From contig CAUGRT010000004.1 of NCBI GenBank assembly GCA_959602045.1, forward strand, positions 46,404-110,403: a stretch of 64,000 nucleotides of DNA. Direction: 5' to 3'. This document shows positions 45,526-54,989 of the stretch, one piece after another; within the stretch, counting starts at the first letter, position 1; every line of letters starts with the position of its first letter. The notes under the pieces are model-generated. The model was not told the origin of the DNA, made no database searches, and saw only the letters and a program-made list of their open reading frames with translations. The position numbers and the translations under genes were made by a program. The stretch comes from an uncultured Clostridia bacterium (GTDB lineage Bacteria; Bacillota; Clostridia; UBA1381).

Positions 45526-45733
45526 CGTCAGATTGGATTCCGATATTGACGATATTACATTTACGGACGGCGATACGATTGCCGAATATGCGCAGACTGC
45601 GGTCAAGGTTCTGAAAAAGAATAATCTTCTCAGCGGCTATCCCGATGGGAGCTTTGCCCCGAAAGGGAGCGTTACAAGAGCGGAAACCGCACAGATTCTG
45701 TATAATATTCTGAAATTAAAGAATGAAATATAG
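45431..45733 (+). pseudogene. Detached SLH region of the broken short SLH protein
   Basis: 100 codons opening at GTG 45431 in the +1 frame of the preceding entry. It holds the back half of one SLH repeat (LGVSEDYFGVGEYISRQDMAVIAFRAL) and a complete last repeat (AEYAQTAVKVLKKNNLLSGYPDGSFAPKGSVTRAETAQILYNIL). These match the second and third repeats of the protein at 15935 (GVSEDHFAPDAYITRQDF). There is no signal peptide and no ribosome binding site, so it is unlikely to be made as a separate protein. Confidence 0.75.
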
Positions 45734-45759
45734 AGAATAAATTTTCGATAGAAATAAAC

Positions 45760-45784
45760 GCCGCCGATGGCGGCAGGACGGAGG
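45760..45784 (+). promoter_or_regulatory. GC hairpin plus Shine-Dalgarno, copy B
   Basis: GCCGCC (45760-45765), loop GAT, GGCGGC (45769-45774); five bases later GGAGG (45780-45784) and ATG 45790. This is the most perfect copy of the three. Confidence 0.65.
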
Positions 45785-45789
45785 TTTCA

Positions 45790-48360
45790 ATGAAAAAGCT
45801 ACTGATCTTGTTCATAGTCTGTATGGTGGTCTTGGCAGGAACCGCACAAGCCGCAGAGCTTGAACAAACCAAAGATAAGCTTACTGCTTTTGGTTTAATT
45901 GATCAGGATTTTAATGAGGAGAACCCAATTACAAGAGCGGAATTTGCGGACATCATAGCGCGATTTTTCCTGAATGATCCGTATGATTACGGCAGTGAAA
46001 ATACGTTTCGCGATGTTCCGCAGGGTCACGAGCTGGCTTCAAGCATTAATAAAGCGGCGGCTTATGGGATTATGGGCGGCGTAGGCTCCGGCATGTTTGC
46101 TCCGGAGGATGAAATCAGCAGCGAGCAGATGCAGGTGGCGTTGGTTCGGGTGCTGGGTTATAACATGAAGGCTGAAATGAAAGGCGGCTATCGGGACGGA
46201 TATGCGCAGGTTGCGGCGGATTTGAGGCTGACATCAGGCATATCCGCGTCAACCTCAAATGCGGCAGCCGCGCTGATCATGGTAAATAACGCGCTTGATA
46301 TTTATGTAACCGAGGAAAACCTGTCCACAAATGAAGTGACGGTTTCAACGGCTAAGACGCTGATGAACAGTGCGTTACATATTTATAAGGAAAGCGGCGT
46401 GCTGAACGGTGCCGGTATGAAAGCGATTGATGAAAAATATCAGAATAACAGCGACAGCGTTGTAGTCGGAGAACGGCGCATGGACGCAAAGAAAATCAGC
46501 GATTATTCTGATCTGGTCGGAAGATTTGTTGACGCTTATTATCATTCGGATGATTCGGACGAGGCGAGTATCGTTTGGTGCGGCGTCAGAAAAACGACTG
46601 AAAAAAACGTGAATCTTCGGGATATGGTTAAGATCGAAGACAATATTGTAACCTATTATGAGGTTGCCGCAGACGGAAAGAAAACCAAAAAGACGCTGCG
46701 CCTTGCGGAGCTGCCGTATGTGATTTACAATAACCGCCCCGAAACGTCAATCCCGGCTTACGGAGATAACGGAAGTATCACCTTTATTGATACGGGAAGC
46801 GGCTATGATGTGGTTGAGATCAAGGACTACGTTACCTATGTTGTGGAAAATGCAAGCGAAACCCAGAATACAATTTCGACCAAGCTGGATTCCGGAGCAT
46901 TTAAACTGGACGATTATGAATATGTCAATATCATCAACAGCGATAAAACGTCTTTAGCTTTAAAAAAGCTTGTAACGGATGATATTATCAGTGTGTTGAT
47001 TTCGCTTGATCACAGCAGTATCGAGATTATCAAGAGCGAGGGAACTCTATCGGGAAAGATTGAGAAGATTGATTTTAACGATAAGGAAATCACGATCGGA
47101 GATACGGTTTATCCGTTTACGGCACAATTTAAGACAAAACTGGAGATATACAGTCTTTCGGCATTGTACGCTTACAGCGGAAACTTCAAAACGGATGTTA
47201 TGGGAAATGTGGCGTATTTTGATATGAATGCGGACGGAAGCCGGCGGATCGGTTATCTGATTAAAATGTATCTCAACGATGAAGAGGATGATACCAGACC
47301 GACGGTGCGAATTTTGAATGATACCGGGGACATTAAAGACTTGCGTATGCGCGTTAAGGACGATCAGATTGTGGTGGATGGCGAAAAGGTTTCCGCAGCT
47401 GATTTTAAAAATCGTCATACCTCGTCCTCCGGCGTGTTTGATGGCTTGATTATCACTTATGTGCAAAATTCCAAAGGCGAAGTCGTTGATCTGGAGTGTG
47501 CGGCACAAAGCCCGCGAAACGGTCTGTACCAATTTGCATCTGTTACCGAAGCGCGTTACAGACGTTCGGCGCTCTCATTCTATAACGATGTTATCATAAA
47601 GGACAAAGCGGTGATTTTCCATGTTCCGCAGGAAGAATCCTACAAAGGGGACAGCCGCTGTTATGCACTGCTGACAACAGGTTCCTTTAATGATAATTCA
47701 AAATATAAGAATATTAAATTCTATGCTTTAGAGGAGGACACCTTAACGGCTGACGCGGTGGTTTGCGAATGGAGTATCGAGGGTGACAGCGCGAATGCTT
47801 ATCCGATGCTGATCGGCGATATCAGCTATGGAATTAATGAGGATAATGAGGAAGTGGAGTTTGTATCCGGAGAAATGTACAGCGGAACATTCAGCGTGCA
47901 GTCAATGCCGGGAGAAACCTTGCAAAAAACCACCCAATCTATCAAGGGTACGATTGAAGAAACGGCGGTCAGCAAGGGCGATATTGTACTTTGCAATTCA
48001 AACTTTTTCGGCAGTGCATCTGCCGCAAAGCTGATTTATGACTGCTCCGAGGATGTGTATTATCAGGATAATCCGTATATGTTAAATGATTATCAGCTGA
48101 CATATGCATTGGGTACGGTGGAGCAGCGTGATGGGAAAACTGTCAAGCTCAAGCTGGCAAATTCGTCAAAATATCAGTATTACAATATCAGTACCGATAA
48201 GATTTATACGATTAATGAAGCCGGAAGTGCAAAGCCTTATATTGAAAAAGGAACAATCAATGACATCCGAACGGTACAAAGCTACGGTGCGGACGCGTCA
48301 AGAGTGTTTATCCATGCAAGCTATAATCAGCCGGTGTTTATTGTGATTTATAACCGATAA
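45790..48360 (+). CDS. Large SLH surface protein (long type), paralogue of the gene at 12733
   Basis: 856 residues, signal peptide 1-22. Three SLH repeats are packed at about 25-175 (FGLIDQDFNEENPITRAEFADIIARF; AAAYGIMGGVGSGMFAPEDEISSEQ; a degenerate third with GGYRDGYAQVA). The remaining 680 residues are a beta-rich region without a recognised domain. It aligns with the gene at 12733 throughout, for example YVIYNNRPET against YVVYNNRAVR, and DASRVFIHASY against DASRVVVHPMY at the C-terminus. It lacks that protein's discoidin domain. It should sit on the cell wall. It lies after the broken short SLH gene, the reverse of the gene order in the first locus. Confidence 0.82.
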   Translation: MKKLLILFIVCMVVLAGTAQAAELEQTKDKLTAFGLIDQDFNEENPITRAEFADIIARFFLNDPYDYGSENTFRDVPQGHELASSINKAAAYGIMGGVGSGMFAPEDEISSEQMQVALVRVLGYNMKAEMKGGYRDGYAQVAADLRLTSGISASTSNAAAALIMVNNALDIYVTEENLSTNEVTVSTAKTLMNSALHIYKESGVLNGAGMKAIDEKYQNNSDSVVVGERRMDAKKISDYSDLVGRFVDAYYHSDDSDEASIVWCGVRKTTEKNVNLRDMVKIEDNIVTYYEVAADGKKTKKTLRLAELPYVIYNNRPETSIPAYGDNGSITFIDTGSGYDVVEIKDYVTYVVENASETQNTISTKLDSGAFKLDDYEYVNIINSDKTSLALKKLVTDDIISVLISLDHSSIEIIKSEGTLSGKIEKIDFNDKEITIGDTVYPFTAQFKTKLEIYSLSALYAYSGNFKTDVMGNVAYFDMNADGSRRIGYLIKMYLNDEEDDTRPTVRILNDTGDIKDLRMRVKDDQIVVDGEKVSAADFKNRHTSSSGVFDGLIITYVQNSKGEVVDLECAAQSPRNGLYQFASVTEARYRRSALSFYNDVIIKDKAVIFHVPQEESYKGDSRCYALLTTGSFNDNSKYKNIKFYALEEDTLTADAVVCEWSIEGDSANAYPMLIGDISYGINEDNEEVEFVSGEMYSGTFSVQSMPGETLQKTTQSIKGTIEETAVSKGDIVLCNSNFFGSASAAKLIYDCSEDVYYQDNPYMLNDYQLTYALGTVEQRDGKTVKLKLANSSKYQYYNISTDKIYTINEAGSAKPYIEKGTINDIRTVQSYGADASRVFIHASYNQPVFIVIYNR

Positions 48361-48379
48361 AAGAGAGGAGGACGAGAGT

Positions 48380-51370
48380 TTGAGAACATTCAAAAAAAGC
48401 GGTATGGCATTTTTCCTGATTGCGGCAATGCTTTTCGCTATTTTGCCGCAGAGCTTGGCGGCAGAGAAGCTGCTTGTCAAAGTGGATGGCTCAGTGATAG
48501 AGTGCGCAGAGCCGTTTGAAGCGGATAACGGAACGATGATGGTTCCGGTTCGGGCGGTTTCTGAGGCATTGGAAGCAAAAGTGGAATGGACGGCAGGAAT
48601 CAATATGATTAAGCTGACCGGAAGTAAAAAAAGCTGTACAATGGTTCTGGGAAACCCTGCGGCGAGCGTAGACGGCAGCATTGTTGAGATGGGCAGTGCA
48701 CCGCAGCTTTCCGACGCAACATCTTTTGTTCCGGCAGACATTATAAAAACGGTATGCGATGTTGACTATAGCTATAATGCGGTTCTTGCCGAGGTCAGCT
48801 TCATGAGTCAGGAATACAGTGCGTCTCTGAAGCAGGATGAAAAGAATGCAACCGTCTATTTAAAAGCGATTGCAGACGCAACGGTTGAGGGCGGTGCAAG
48901 CGCCGAACAGAATAAGGGAACGAGTGATTCTCTGGCGTGTAAATACACCACCGCCAACGATTCACAAACAACCGACCGAAGCGCATACATCAAGTTTGAT
49001 GTCAGCAGTATTCAAAATTGGGATTTCGGAAAAAGTGGTGGCGTGACCTTTTCCATTTATGTTTCACAGACGGAGTTAAGCTCACGAACTGCCAATATCT
49101 ACATCTATGACACCAGCTCCGATTGGGAGGAAACTGAAATTACCAATGCAAATCGTCCGGCGCGCGGAGAGCTGCTCGGAATTGCACAGGCAAAGCACGG
49201 CGCTGTTATGACGATGGATATTACGGAGTATGTACAGAATAAGGTCAAGGCAGGGCAAAAGATTTTTTCACTCCTTTTGGAGGGAGATGAAACCGCTGCG
49301 CCGTTCCAGGTAGTTATGGTATCGCGCGAAAATACAAAATCACAGCCGCAGCTGCAATTTACATACGGTACAATGACCTATCCGACGACTGAGGGATTCG
49401 GAAAAGGCATTGACCCGAATGAATGGGCGCAGAAGATGATTGCCGAGTCCAAGGCGGTGCGGTATCAGGATATTAAAGATACCTTGCATGAAAAGCCAAA
49501 GCCCTCCAACCGCGCGATTAAGGCAACGGAAACCGCTATGGCACAGGCAGGAGTATATCGGAATGTCAACGCAAAGGATTCGCTATCCTGCAAATTCGTT
49601 ACGCCCAGTGCGGATAATACAAGACGCGGATTTATTAAGTTTGATTTGTCGGAATTAAACGGCGAGCCGGTAAGCGGCGCAACCTTCAGAGTCTATGCTA
49701 CGGCGATGGAAAATAACAATCTGCGTTATGAGGTGTTTGTAAAATCGGTCGAGAACAACGATTGGAAGAGTGATACGCTGACTTGGGCGAATCAGCCGAA
49801 GTATTCGGATACGGTCGGAAAGCTTGCCATTGCAGGAACGAATAAGTGGTACGAATGTGACGTTACGAATTTTATTAATGAACAGATTGCCAATGGGGCA
49901 ACGGAGGTTTCTTTCGGATTGGAGGATCACGGCGGAAGAAACACGATTTTTGCGGCGGCAAACAACGCAAGCAATGTACCGCAGCTTTCCATTTCGGCAA
50001 CTCCGGAGCAAAACGTTCATCCGGAGGATTGGTCTTTAACCGCAAAGGTATGCAGTCCGCTGACAACGCTGCAAGCGTCCTCGCCGGTAGTCTTTCAGGA
50101 TACGCCGACGCGTACAATTGATACGCTTTCCGGCTACAATGCAGTGGAAGAAGCGCCGGCAAGATGTCCCGAATACGGAGGACTTTTAGACCGAACCGCC
50201 GAGGCAACGGGATATTTCCATACCAAGCAAATCGGAGATCGGTGGTGGATTGTCGATCCGCACGGACATCTGATGATCTTCATGGGTGTGGATTCGGTGG
50301 ACATTAATAATCTGGGCGACTATGTACAGAAAAACTACAGTACTTATGAAAAATGGGCGAAGGAAGGCGTAGATGATCTGAGAAGCTGGGGCTTTAATGT
50401 CGGTAACGCATGGCAGGATCTGGCGACGTATCTGCCGCCGGTCAAGTTTGCGCAAACCTGGACAGTCGGCTGCATGGGAAACTATGCGCAGAAGGTCACA
50501 GGAAGATGGGAATGGCAGCCGGGGCATGTAGGCTTTACGGATAATAACACCATTCCGGTATTTGATCCCGATTTTGTGGATTGGGCAGATTATTTCATGA
50601 AAAAGCATACCGATCAGATCAAAGGGGAGGAAAGCATTGTCGGGATTTTCTCCGATAACGAGCTTCCGCATCAAGGCGATATGCTCAAACGCTATCTGAC
50701 GTTAGACCCCTCGGAGCCGTATGTTGCCTATTCGCATGCAACGGCATGGGAGTGGTTCCGCCAGGCGACCGGAAAGGCAAAGCCGACATTAAATGATATT
50801 ACGGATGAATTGAATGATGACTGGAACGATTTTATATATGACCGATATTATCAGGTGGTGTACAATGCATTCAGAAAGTACGATCAGGAGCATATGTATC
50901 TCGGATTCAGAATGATGGATCAGCGCGAGAATATTTATCAGCGGGGAATCATTCGTGCAACGGGACGTTATGCGGATGTTATGGCGATCAATCTGTACGA
51001 TCACTGGACGCCGAGAATGGGTATGCTGAATAATTTTTATGAATGGTCCGGCAAGCCGATGTGGGTGACAGAATGGTATGCGCGTTATGTACGCGGCGGC
51101 GGAGCCGGCTGGATTGTCGAAAGCGATCAGGATAAGGCGATGTTCTATCAGAATTATACCTTGCGTCTGCTGGAGTCGAAAACTTGTATCGGCTGGAATT
51201 ATTTCACTTACCAAAGCGGAAGCACAGGCTCTGTTTTGGGAAATAATCCGGACGACCCGACCCAACCGACCGAAACCTTTAAAAAGAGCTTTACGCAGCT
51301 CAATCACAATGTTTATAATTTAATAGATTTCTTCGATAAAAGAGATCAGGAAAGTGAGGTAAATCAATGA
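48380..51370 (+). CDS. Secreted GH-A-like glycoside hydrolase with CuAO-N and DNRLRE domains
   Basis: 996 residues from TTG 48380, 8 bases after GAGGAGG, signal peptide 1-27. A copper-amine-oxidase N-terminal-type domain spans about 30-150 (VPVRAVSEALEAKVEW). Two DNRLRE/CBM96-like domains lie at about 160-330 and 385-550. The C-terminal 400 residues form a TIM barrel (GYFHTKQIGDRWWIVDPHGHLMIFMGVDSV) with likely acid/base Glu761 (SDNELP) and nucleophile Glu898 (VTEWYA), the clan GH-A pattern; GH50 beta-agarases are the closest match by eye. It overlaps the next gene by 4 bases. A paralogue lies at 58855. The substrate is not known; agar is unlikely in this setting. Confidence 0.72.
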   Translation: MRTFKKSGMAFFLIAAMLFAILPQSLAAEKLLVKVDGSVIECAEPFEADNGTMMVPVRAVSEALEAKVEWTAGINMIKLTGSKKSCTMVLGNPAASVDGSIVEMGSAPQLSDATSFVPADIIKTVCDVDYSYNAVLAEVSFMSQEYSASLKQDEKNATVYLKAIADATVEGGASAEQNKGTSDSLACKYTTANDSQTTDRSAYIKFDVSSIQNWDFGKSGGVTFSIYVSQTELSSRTANIYIYDTSSDWEETEITNANRPARGELLGIAQAKHGAVMTMDITEYVQNKVKAGQKIFSLLLEGDETAAPFQVVMVSRENTKSQPQLQFTYGTMTYPTTEGFGKGIDPNEWAQKMIAESKAVRYQDIKDTLHEKPKPSNRAIKATETAMAQAGVYRNVNAKDSLSCKFVTPSADNTRRGFIKFDLSELNGEPVSGATFRVYATAMENNNLRYEVFVKSVENNDWKSDTLTWANQPKYSDTVGKLAIAGTNKWYECDVTNFINEQIANGATEVSFGLEDHGGRNTIFAAANNASNVPQLSISATPEQNVHPEDWSLTAKVCSPLTTLQASSPVVFQDTPTRTIDTLSGYNAVEEAPARCPEYGGLLDRTAEATGYFHTKQIGDRWWIVDPHGHLMIFMGVDSVDINNLGDYVQKNYSTYEKWAKEGVDDLRSWGFNVGNAWQDLATYLPPVKFAQTWTVGCMGNYAQKVTGRWEWQPGHVGFTDNNTIPVFDPDFVDWADYFMKKHTDQIKGEESIVGIFSDNELPHQGDMLKRYLTLDPSEPYVAYSHATAWEWFRQATGKAKPTLNDITDELNDDWNDFIYDRYYQVVYNAFRKYDQEHMYLGFRMMDQRENIYQRGIIRATGRYADVMAINLYDHWTPRMGMLNNFYEWSGKPMWVTEWYARYVRGGGAGWIVESDQDKAMFYQNYTLRLLESKTCIGWNYFTYQSGSTGSVLGNNPDDPTQPTETFKKSFTQLNHNVYNLIDFFDKRDQESEVNQ

Positions 51371-53016
51371 AATTTGCAAAGAGAGTAGGATGTGCCGTTC
51401 TGGCAGGCGTATTGCTGGCGATGTCCGGCTGTACGGCGAAAACAGGAAAGAATGTGGATGTAGACCTTTCAAAGGATGTCAGCTTTCCGCTTTCGGATAA
51501 GATGGAATTTTCCTATTGGTGCGTTAATGATGCGACCGGCATTGTCAACAACTACAGTGAGATGCGGATGTATCAGGAGCTTGAAAACCGGACGAATATC
51601 AAGCTGAATTTTGAGCATCCGATTTCGACCCAGGTGGAGGAGCAGTTTAACGTTATGATTGCCAGCCAGGAATATCCGGATATTGTGGAGAGAGTTGATT
51701 TACTCTATCCGGGCGGCGCAAAGCGTGCTTATCAGGAAAACGTCATTATTGATTTGACGCCGTATCTGGAAAAGTATGCGCCGAATATTACAAAGTTTTT
51801 TAACGAGTATCCGCATATTAAGGATGAAGCGCTCATTGACGGAAAGCTGCTGACATTCCCTTGTATCAAGGGTGGAAATATTTTGCGTACCTATCAGGGG
51901 TTGGTACTTCGTGCGGATATGCTCAAGAAGTATAACCTTGAAGTACCCGAAACGATTGACGAGTGGCACAGCGTGCTGACGGCTCTGAAAAACAACGGTG
52001 TGGAAACTCCGTTGGCGGCAAGCTTTGAGGATTTGTTAAAGCTGCATTTGCCGGGAGCATGGGATGTTGAAAACGATTACTTCTTAGAGAATGGTGAAGT
52101 GAAGTACGGTGTGTATGATGATCGCTACAAGGACTTTCTGGCTGAGATGCTCAAATGGAAGCAAGAGGGCTTAATCGACCAGGATATTGTCAGCATCGGA
52201 AAAGGCGATAAGACGGTTGATACAAAGATTGCAACCGATAGAACAGGAGCGTTTATCGCATCCATCGGCGGCGGAATCGGCGGTACAATGTCAAAGCTGC
52301 AAAAGGATAACCCGGAATTTGATTTGGTTCCGGCGCCATATCCCGTACTCCAAAAGGGAGACACAAGAAAGATTGTACATCGTGACACATCCGTAGGAAA
52401 TGTTCCGGGCGTATCCATTACAACAGCCTGCAAGAATATTCCGGAGGCGATTGCATTACTGGATTATACTTTCAGCAAAGAGGGACATATGCTTTATAAC
52501 TTTGGTATCGAGGGCGAGAGCTACGAGATCAAGGACGGCAAGCCGGTATTTACGGATTTAATTATGAACAATCCAGAGGGTAAGACGATGGCTGAAGTCG
52601 GCAGATTGTATGCACGAAGCTTTACGATCGGGCCATTCGTTCAGGATACCCGATATGGCGAGCAATTCTACGGTCAGCCCAGACAGCAGGAAGCAGCAAA
52701 GCTGTGGGGCGCTGCCGGGGAAAAGGTTGCTAATTATATTGTCCGCGGCGAATTGACGGATGAAGAAGATCGTACCATCACGCCGAAGGTGACGGAAATT
52801 TCAACATATGCGCAGGAATGGCTGGCAAAGCTGTTTATGGGCGAGAAGTCACTGGATGATTATGATGAGCTGAAAAAAGGACTGGAGAGCGTAGGAATTA
52901 AGGAAGTGCTTTCGATTAAACAGCAGGCATATGACCGATACATTGAACAGTATCCGGAAATGAAAAATCCGCCTGAGGTTGAAGTTGACGAATATTTTTG
53001 GAGGGGCGAGGAATAA
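51367..53016 (+). CDS. Extracellular solute-binding lipoprotein, LplA type (second system)
   Basis: 549 residues with a lipoprotein signal; the lipobox is MSGC with Cys22. MEFSYWCVNDATG, QEYPDIVERVDLLYPGG and DSVGNVPGVSIT-like strings (DTSVGNVPGVSITTACKN) match LplA-type binding proteins of about 550 residues. It shares its start with the stop of the hydrolase gene (ATGA overlap) and is followed directly by two permeases. It should capture oligosaccharides released by the operon's enzymes. It is diverged from the lipoprotein at 5598, so the two systems probably take different ligands. Confidence 0.92.
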   Translation: MKFAKRVGCAVLAGVLLAMSGCTAKTGKNVDVDLSKDVSFPLSDKMEFSYWCVNDATGIVNNYSEMRMYQELENRTNIKLNFEHPISTQVEEQFNVMIASQEYPDIVERVDLLYPGGAKRAYQENVIIDLTPYLEKYAPNITKFFNEYPHIKDEALIDGKLLTFPCIKGGNILRTYQGLVLRADMLKKYNLEVPETIDEWHSVLTALKNNGVETPLAASFEDLLKLHLPGAWDVENDYFLENGEVKYGVYDDRYKDFLAEMLKWKQEGLIDQDIVSIGKGDKTVDTKIATDRTGAFIASIGGGIGGTMSKLQKDNPEFDLVPAPYPVLQKGDTRKIVHRDTSVGNVPGVSITTACKNIPEAIALLDYTFSKEGHMLYNFGIEGESYEIKDGKPVFTDLIMNNPEGKTMAEVGRLYARSFTIGPFVQDTRYGEQFYGQPRQQEAAKLWGAAGEKVANYIVRGELTDEEDRTITPKVTEISTYAQEWLAKLFMGEKSLDDYDELKKGLESVGIKEVLSIKQQAYDRYIEQYPEMKNPPEVEVDEYFWRGEE

Positions 53017-53967
53017 GTGGCAAGAGTAAAAACAATAACCGGCACGCGTGAAAAACGCGGACTGCGTGAGCAGATTGCGGCGGATTATAAGAAAAATAAA
53101 TATATCCTGTTTATGGCGATTCCCGTGTTTTTATGGTTTGTGATTTTCTGCTACCTTCCGATATTCGGTATTATCATAGCGTTTAAGGATTATAGTCCGG
53201 GACTGGGGATTCTCGCCAGTCCCTGGGCAGGGCTGCGGCATTTTAAAGATTTTCTTGCCAGTACATACACGCTAAGAATCTTTAAAAATACCTTATTGCT
53301 GAATCTGTACGGATTGCTTTGGGGATTCCCGGCACCGATTCTGCTGGCGCTTTTGCTGAATGAAGTTCGTCATAAAACCTTTAAGGTAGGTGTTCAGATT
53401 CTGAGCTATATGCCTTACTTTATCTCGATGGTGGTTGTATGCGGTATTGTGGTAAATTTCACAGAGCGCGGCGGACTGATCAGCCAAATGGTGGGGTTCT
53501 TCAGCGGTGAGAACGTTAATCTGCTGCTTTATCCGAAATATTACCGAAGTATCTATATTGCGTCGGATTTGTGGCAGCAGGTCGGCTGGGGTTCTATTAT
53601 CTATATGGCAGCGCTTGCCGGAATTGACCCGTCCCTTTATGAGGCGGCAACGATGGACGGTGCAGGCAGATTAAAGCAAACCTGGCATGTGACGATTCCG
53701 GGGATTATGCCGACCATTATCGTACTGTTGATTTTGCGAATGGGATCGGTTTTAAATTCCGGCTTTGAAAAAACAATCCTGCTTTATAATGAAAGCACCT
53801 ATGATGTTGCCGATACGATCGGGTCTTATACCTATCGCCGAGGCATGGTGGAGAGCAATTATAGCTTTAGTTCGGCGGTTGGATTGTTCAATTCGCTGAT
53901 TAATATGATGTTCCTGGTTGCGGCAAACAAAATCAGTAAACAGGTTACCGAATCAAGCTTATGGTAG
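53017..53967 (+). CDS. Sugar ABC transporter permease, LplB type (second system)
   Basis: 316 residues from GTG 53017, immediately after the stop of the binding-protein gene, with GGAGGGG-AGG upstream. The first membrane helix is YILFMAIPVFLWFVIFCYLP; the EAA loop is YEAATMDGAGRLKQTWHVTIP at about residues 208-228. The end (ANKISKQVTESSLW) is the usual LplB tail. It pairs with the permease at 54002. As in the first system no ATPase is encoded nearby. Confidence 0.93.
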   Translation: MARVKTITGTREKRGLREQIAADYKKNKYILFMAIPVFLWFVIFCYLPIFGIIIAFKDYSPGLGILASPWAGLRHFKDFLASTYTLRIFKNTLLLNLYGLLWGFPAPILLALLLNEVRHKTFKVGVQILSYMPYFISMVVVCGIVVNFTERGGLISQMVGFFSGENVNLLLYPKYYRSIYIASDLWQQVGWGSIIYMAALAGIDPSLYEAATMDGAGRLKQTWHVTIPGIMPTIIVLLILRMGSVLNSGFEKTILLYNESTYDVADTIGSYTYRRGMVESNYSFSSAVGLFNSLINMMFLVAANKISKQVTESSLW

Positions 53968-54001
53968 GTGAGATTCATGAAGGGAGTTAAGGTATATTAC
54001 A

Positions 54002-54889
54002 ATGAAAATTAAAAGAGGTAAGGGTGAATATGTATTTGGCGTATTCAATTATTTATTCCTGCTGCTGTTTGCATTTATTACCCTTTATCCGTTTTTCTAT
54101 GTGCTTTTTGCGTCTTTTTCCGAAGCGTCACGACTGGAATATTATTCCGGATTGCTGCTTCGCCCGCTGGGATTTTCGCTTGACGCCTATAAAGCGGTTC
54201 TAAAAAACCGTGAGATCTGGATCGGCTATCGAAATACATTATTTTACGTATTTTTCGGTACAGTATCCAGTGTGATTTGTACAGGAATTGCAGGATATGT
54301 CAGCTCGCGGCATGATTTTTTCTGGAACAAGTTTTTACAGCCGTTTATCGCCGTAACGATGTTCTTAAACGGCGGATTGATTCCGACGTTTATTGTCTTG
54401 CGCGGATTGGGCTTGTATAATAATGTACTGGTTTTGATTTTGCCGGGACTGATCGGCGTTTATAATATGTTCGTTATGCGCACGGGATTTGAATCGGTTC
54501 CGAAAGCGTTGGAGGAATCGGCGTTAATTGACGGAGCCAATCATATTTACATTTTTATAAAAATTGTGGTTCCGCTGTCGCTGCCAACCATTGCGGTCAT
54601 TGCGCTTTATTGCTTGGTAGGACACTGGAACTCATGGTTCACTGCGATGATTTATCTGAGAGATCGGAAGCTGTTTCCGTTACAACTGTTTCTGCGTGAA
54701 ATTTTGATCGCGAACGAAACGGCGCAGATGGATCAGTTTATGGACGCAGGAAAAACAAATGCGCAAACAGCCGCGGAGGCGGTTAAATATGCTGTAACTA
54801 TCGTGTCGGTTGTACCGATTCTTTGCATATACCCCTTTATTCAGAGGTATTTTGTCAAGGGCGTTATGATCGGCGCGGTAAAAGGCTGA
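54002..54889 (+). CDS. Sugar ABC transporter permease, YtcP type (second system)
   Basis: 295 residues. Six hydrophobic segments begin with YLFLLLFAFITLYPFFYVLFASF, which carries the YPF signature. The EAA loop is LEESALIDGANHIYIFIKIVVPLSLP near residues 170-195. The tail YFVKGVMIGAVKG is family-typical. It completes the second importer. The gap to the next gene (54890-54989) holds a small hairpin (54942-54959) but no clear promoter. Confidence 0.93.
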   Translation: MKIKRGKGEYVFGVFNYLFLLLFAFITLYPFFYVLFASFSEASRLEYYSGLLLRPLGFSLDAYKAVLKNREIWIGYRNTLFYVFFGTVSSVICTGIAGYVSSRHDFFWNKFLQPFIAVTMFLNGGLIPTFIVLRGLGLYNNVLVLILPGLIGVYNMFVMRTGFESVPKALEESALIDGANHIYIFIKIVVPLSLPTIAVIALYCLVGHWNSWFTAMIYLRDRKLFPLQLFLREILIANETAQMDQFMDAGKTNAQTAAEAVKYAVTIVSVVPILCIYPFIQRYFVKGVMIGAVKG

Positions 54890-54989
54890 ATCAATGCGGC
54901 TCAGGCGGCAATGAGAGGGGGATAGAAAAGGTTTCCGGAAAGCCGCTCTTTGCAGCGGTGTAGAGATTAGATTTAAGGAGGAGAATAGA

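Noticed and set aside
54942..54959. Another member of the GCCGCC hairpin family before the gene at 54990
   Set aside because: The stem is 17 bases from the Shine-Dalgarno and its sequence order differs; the fixed 5-base spacing is absent.
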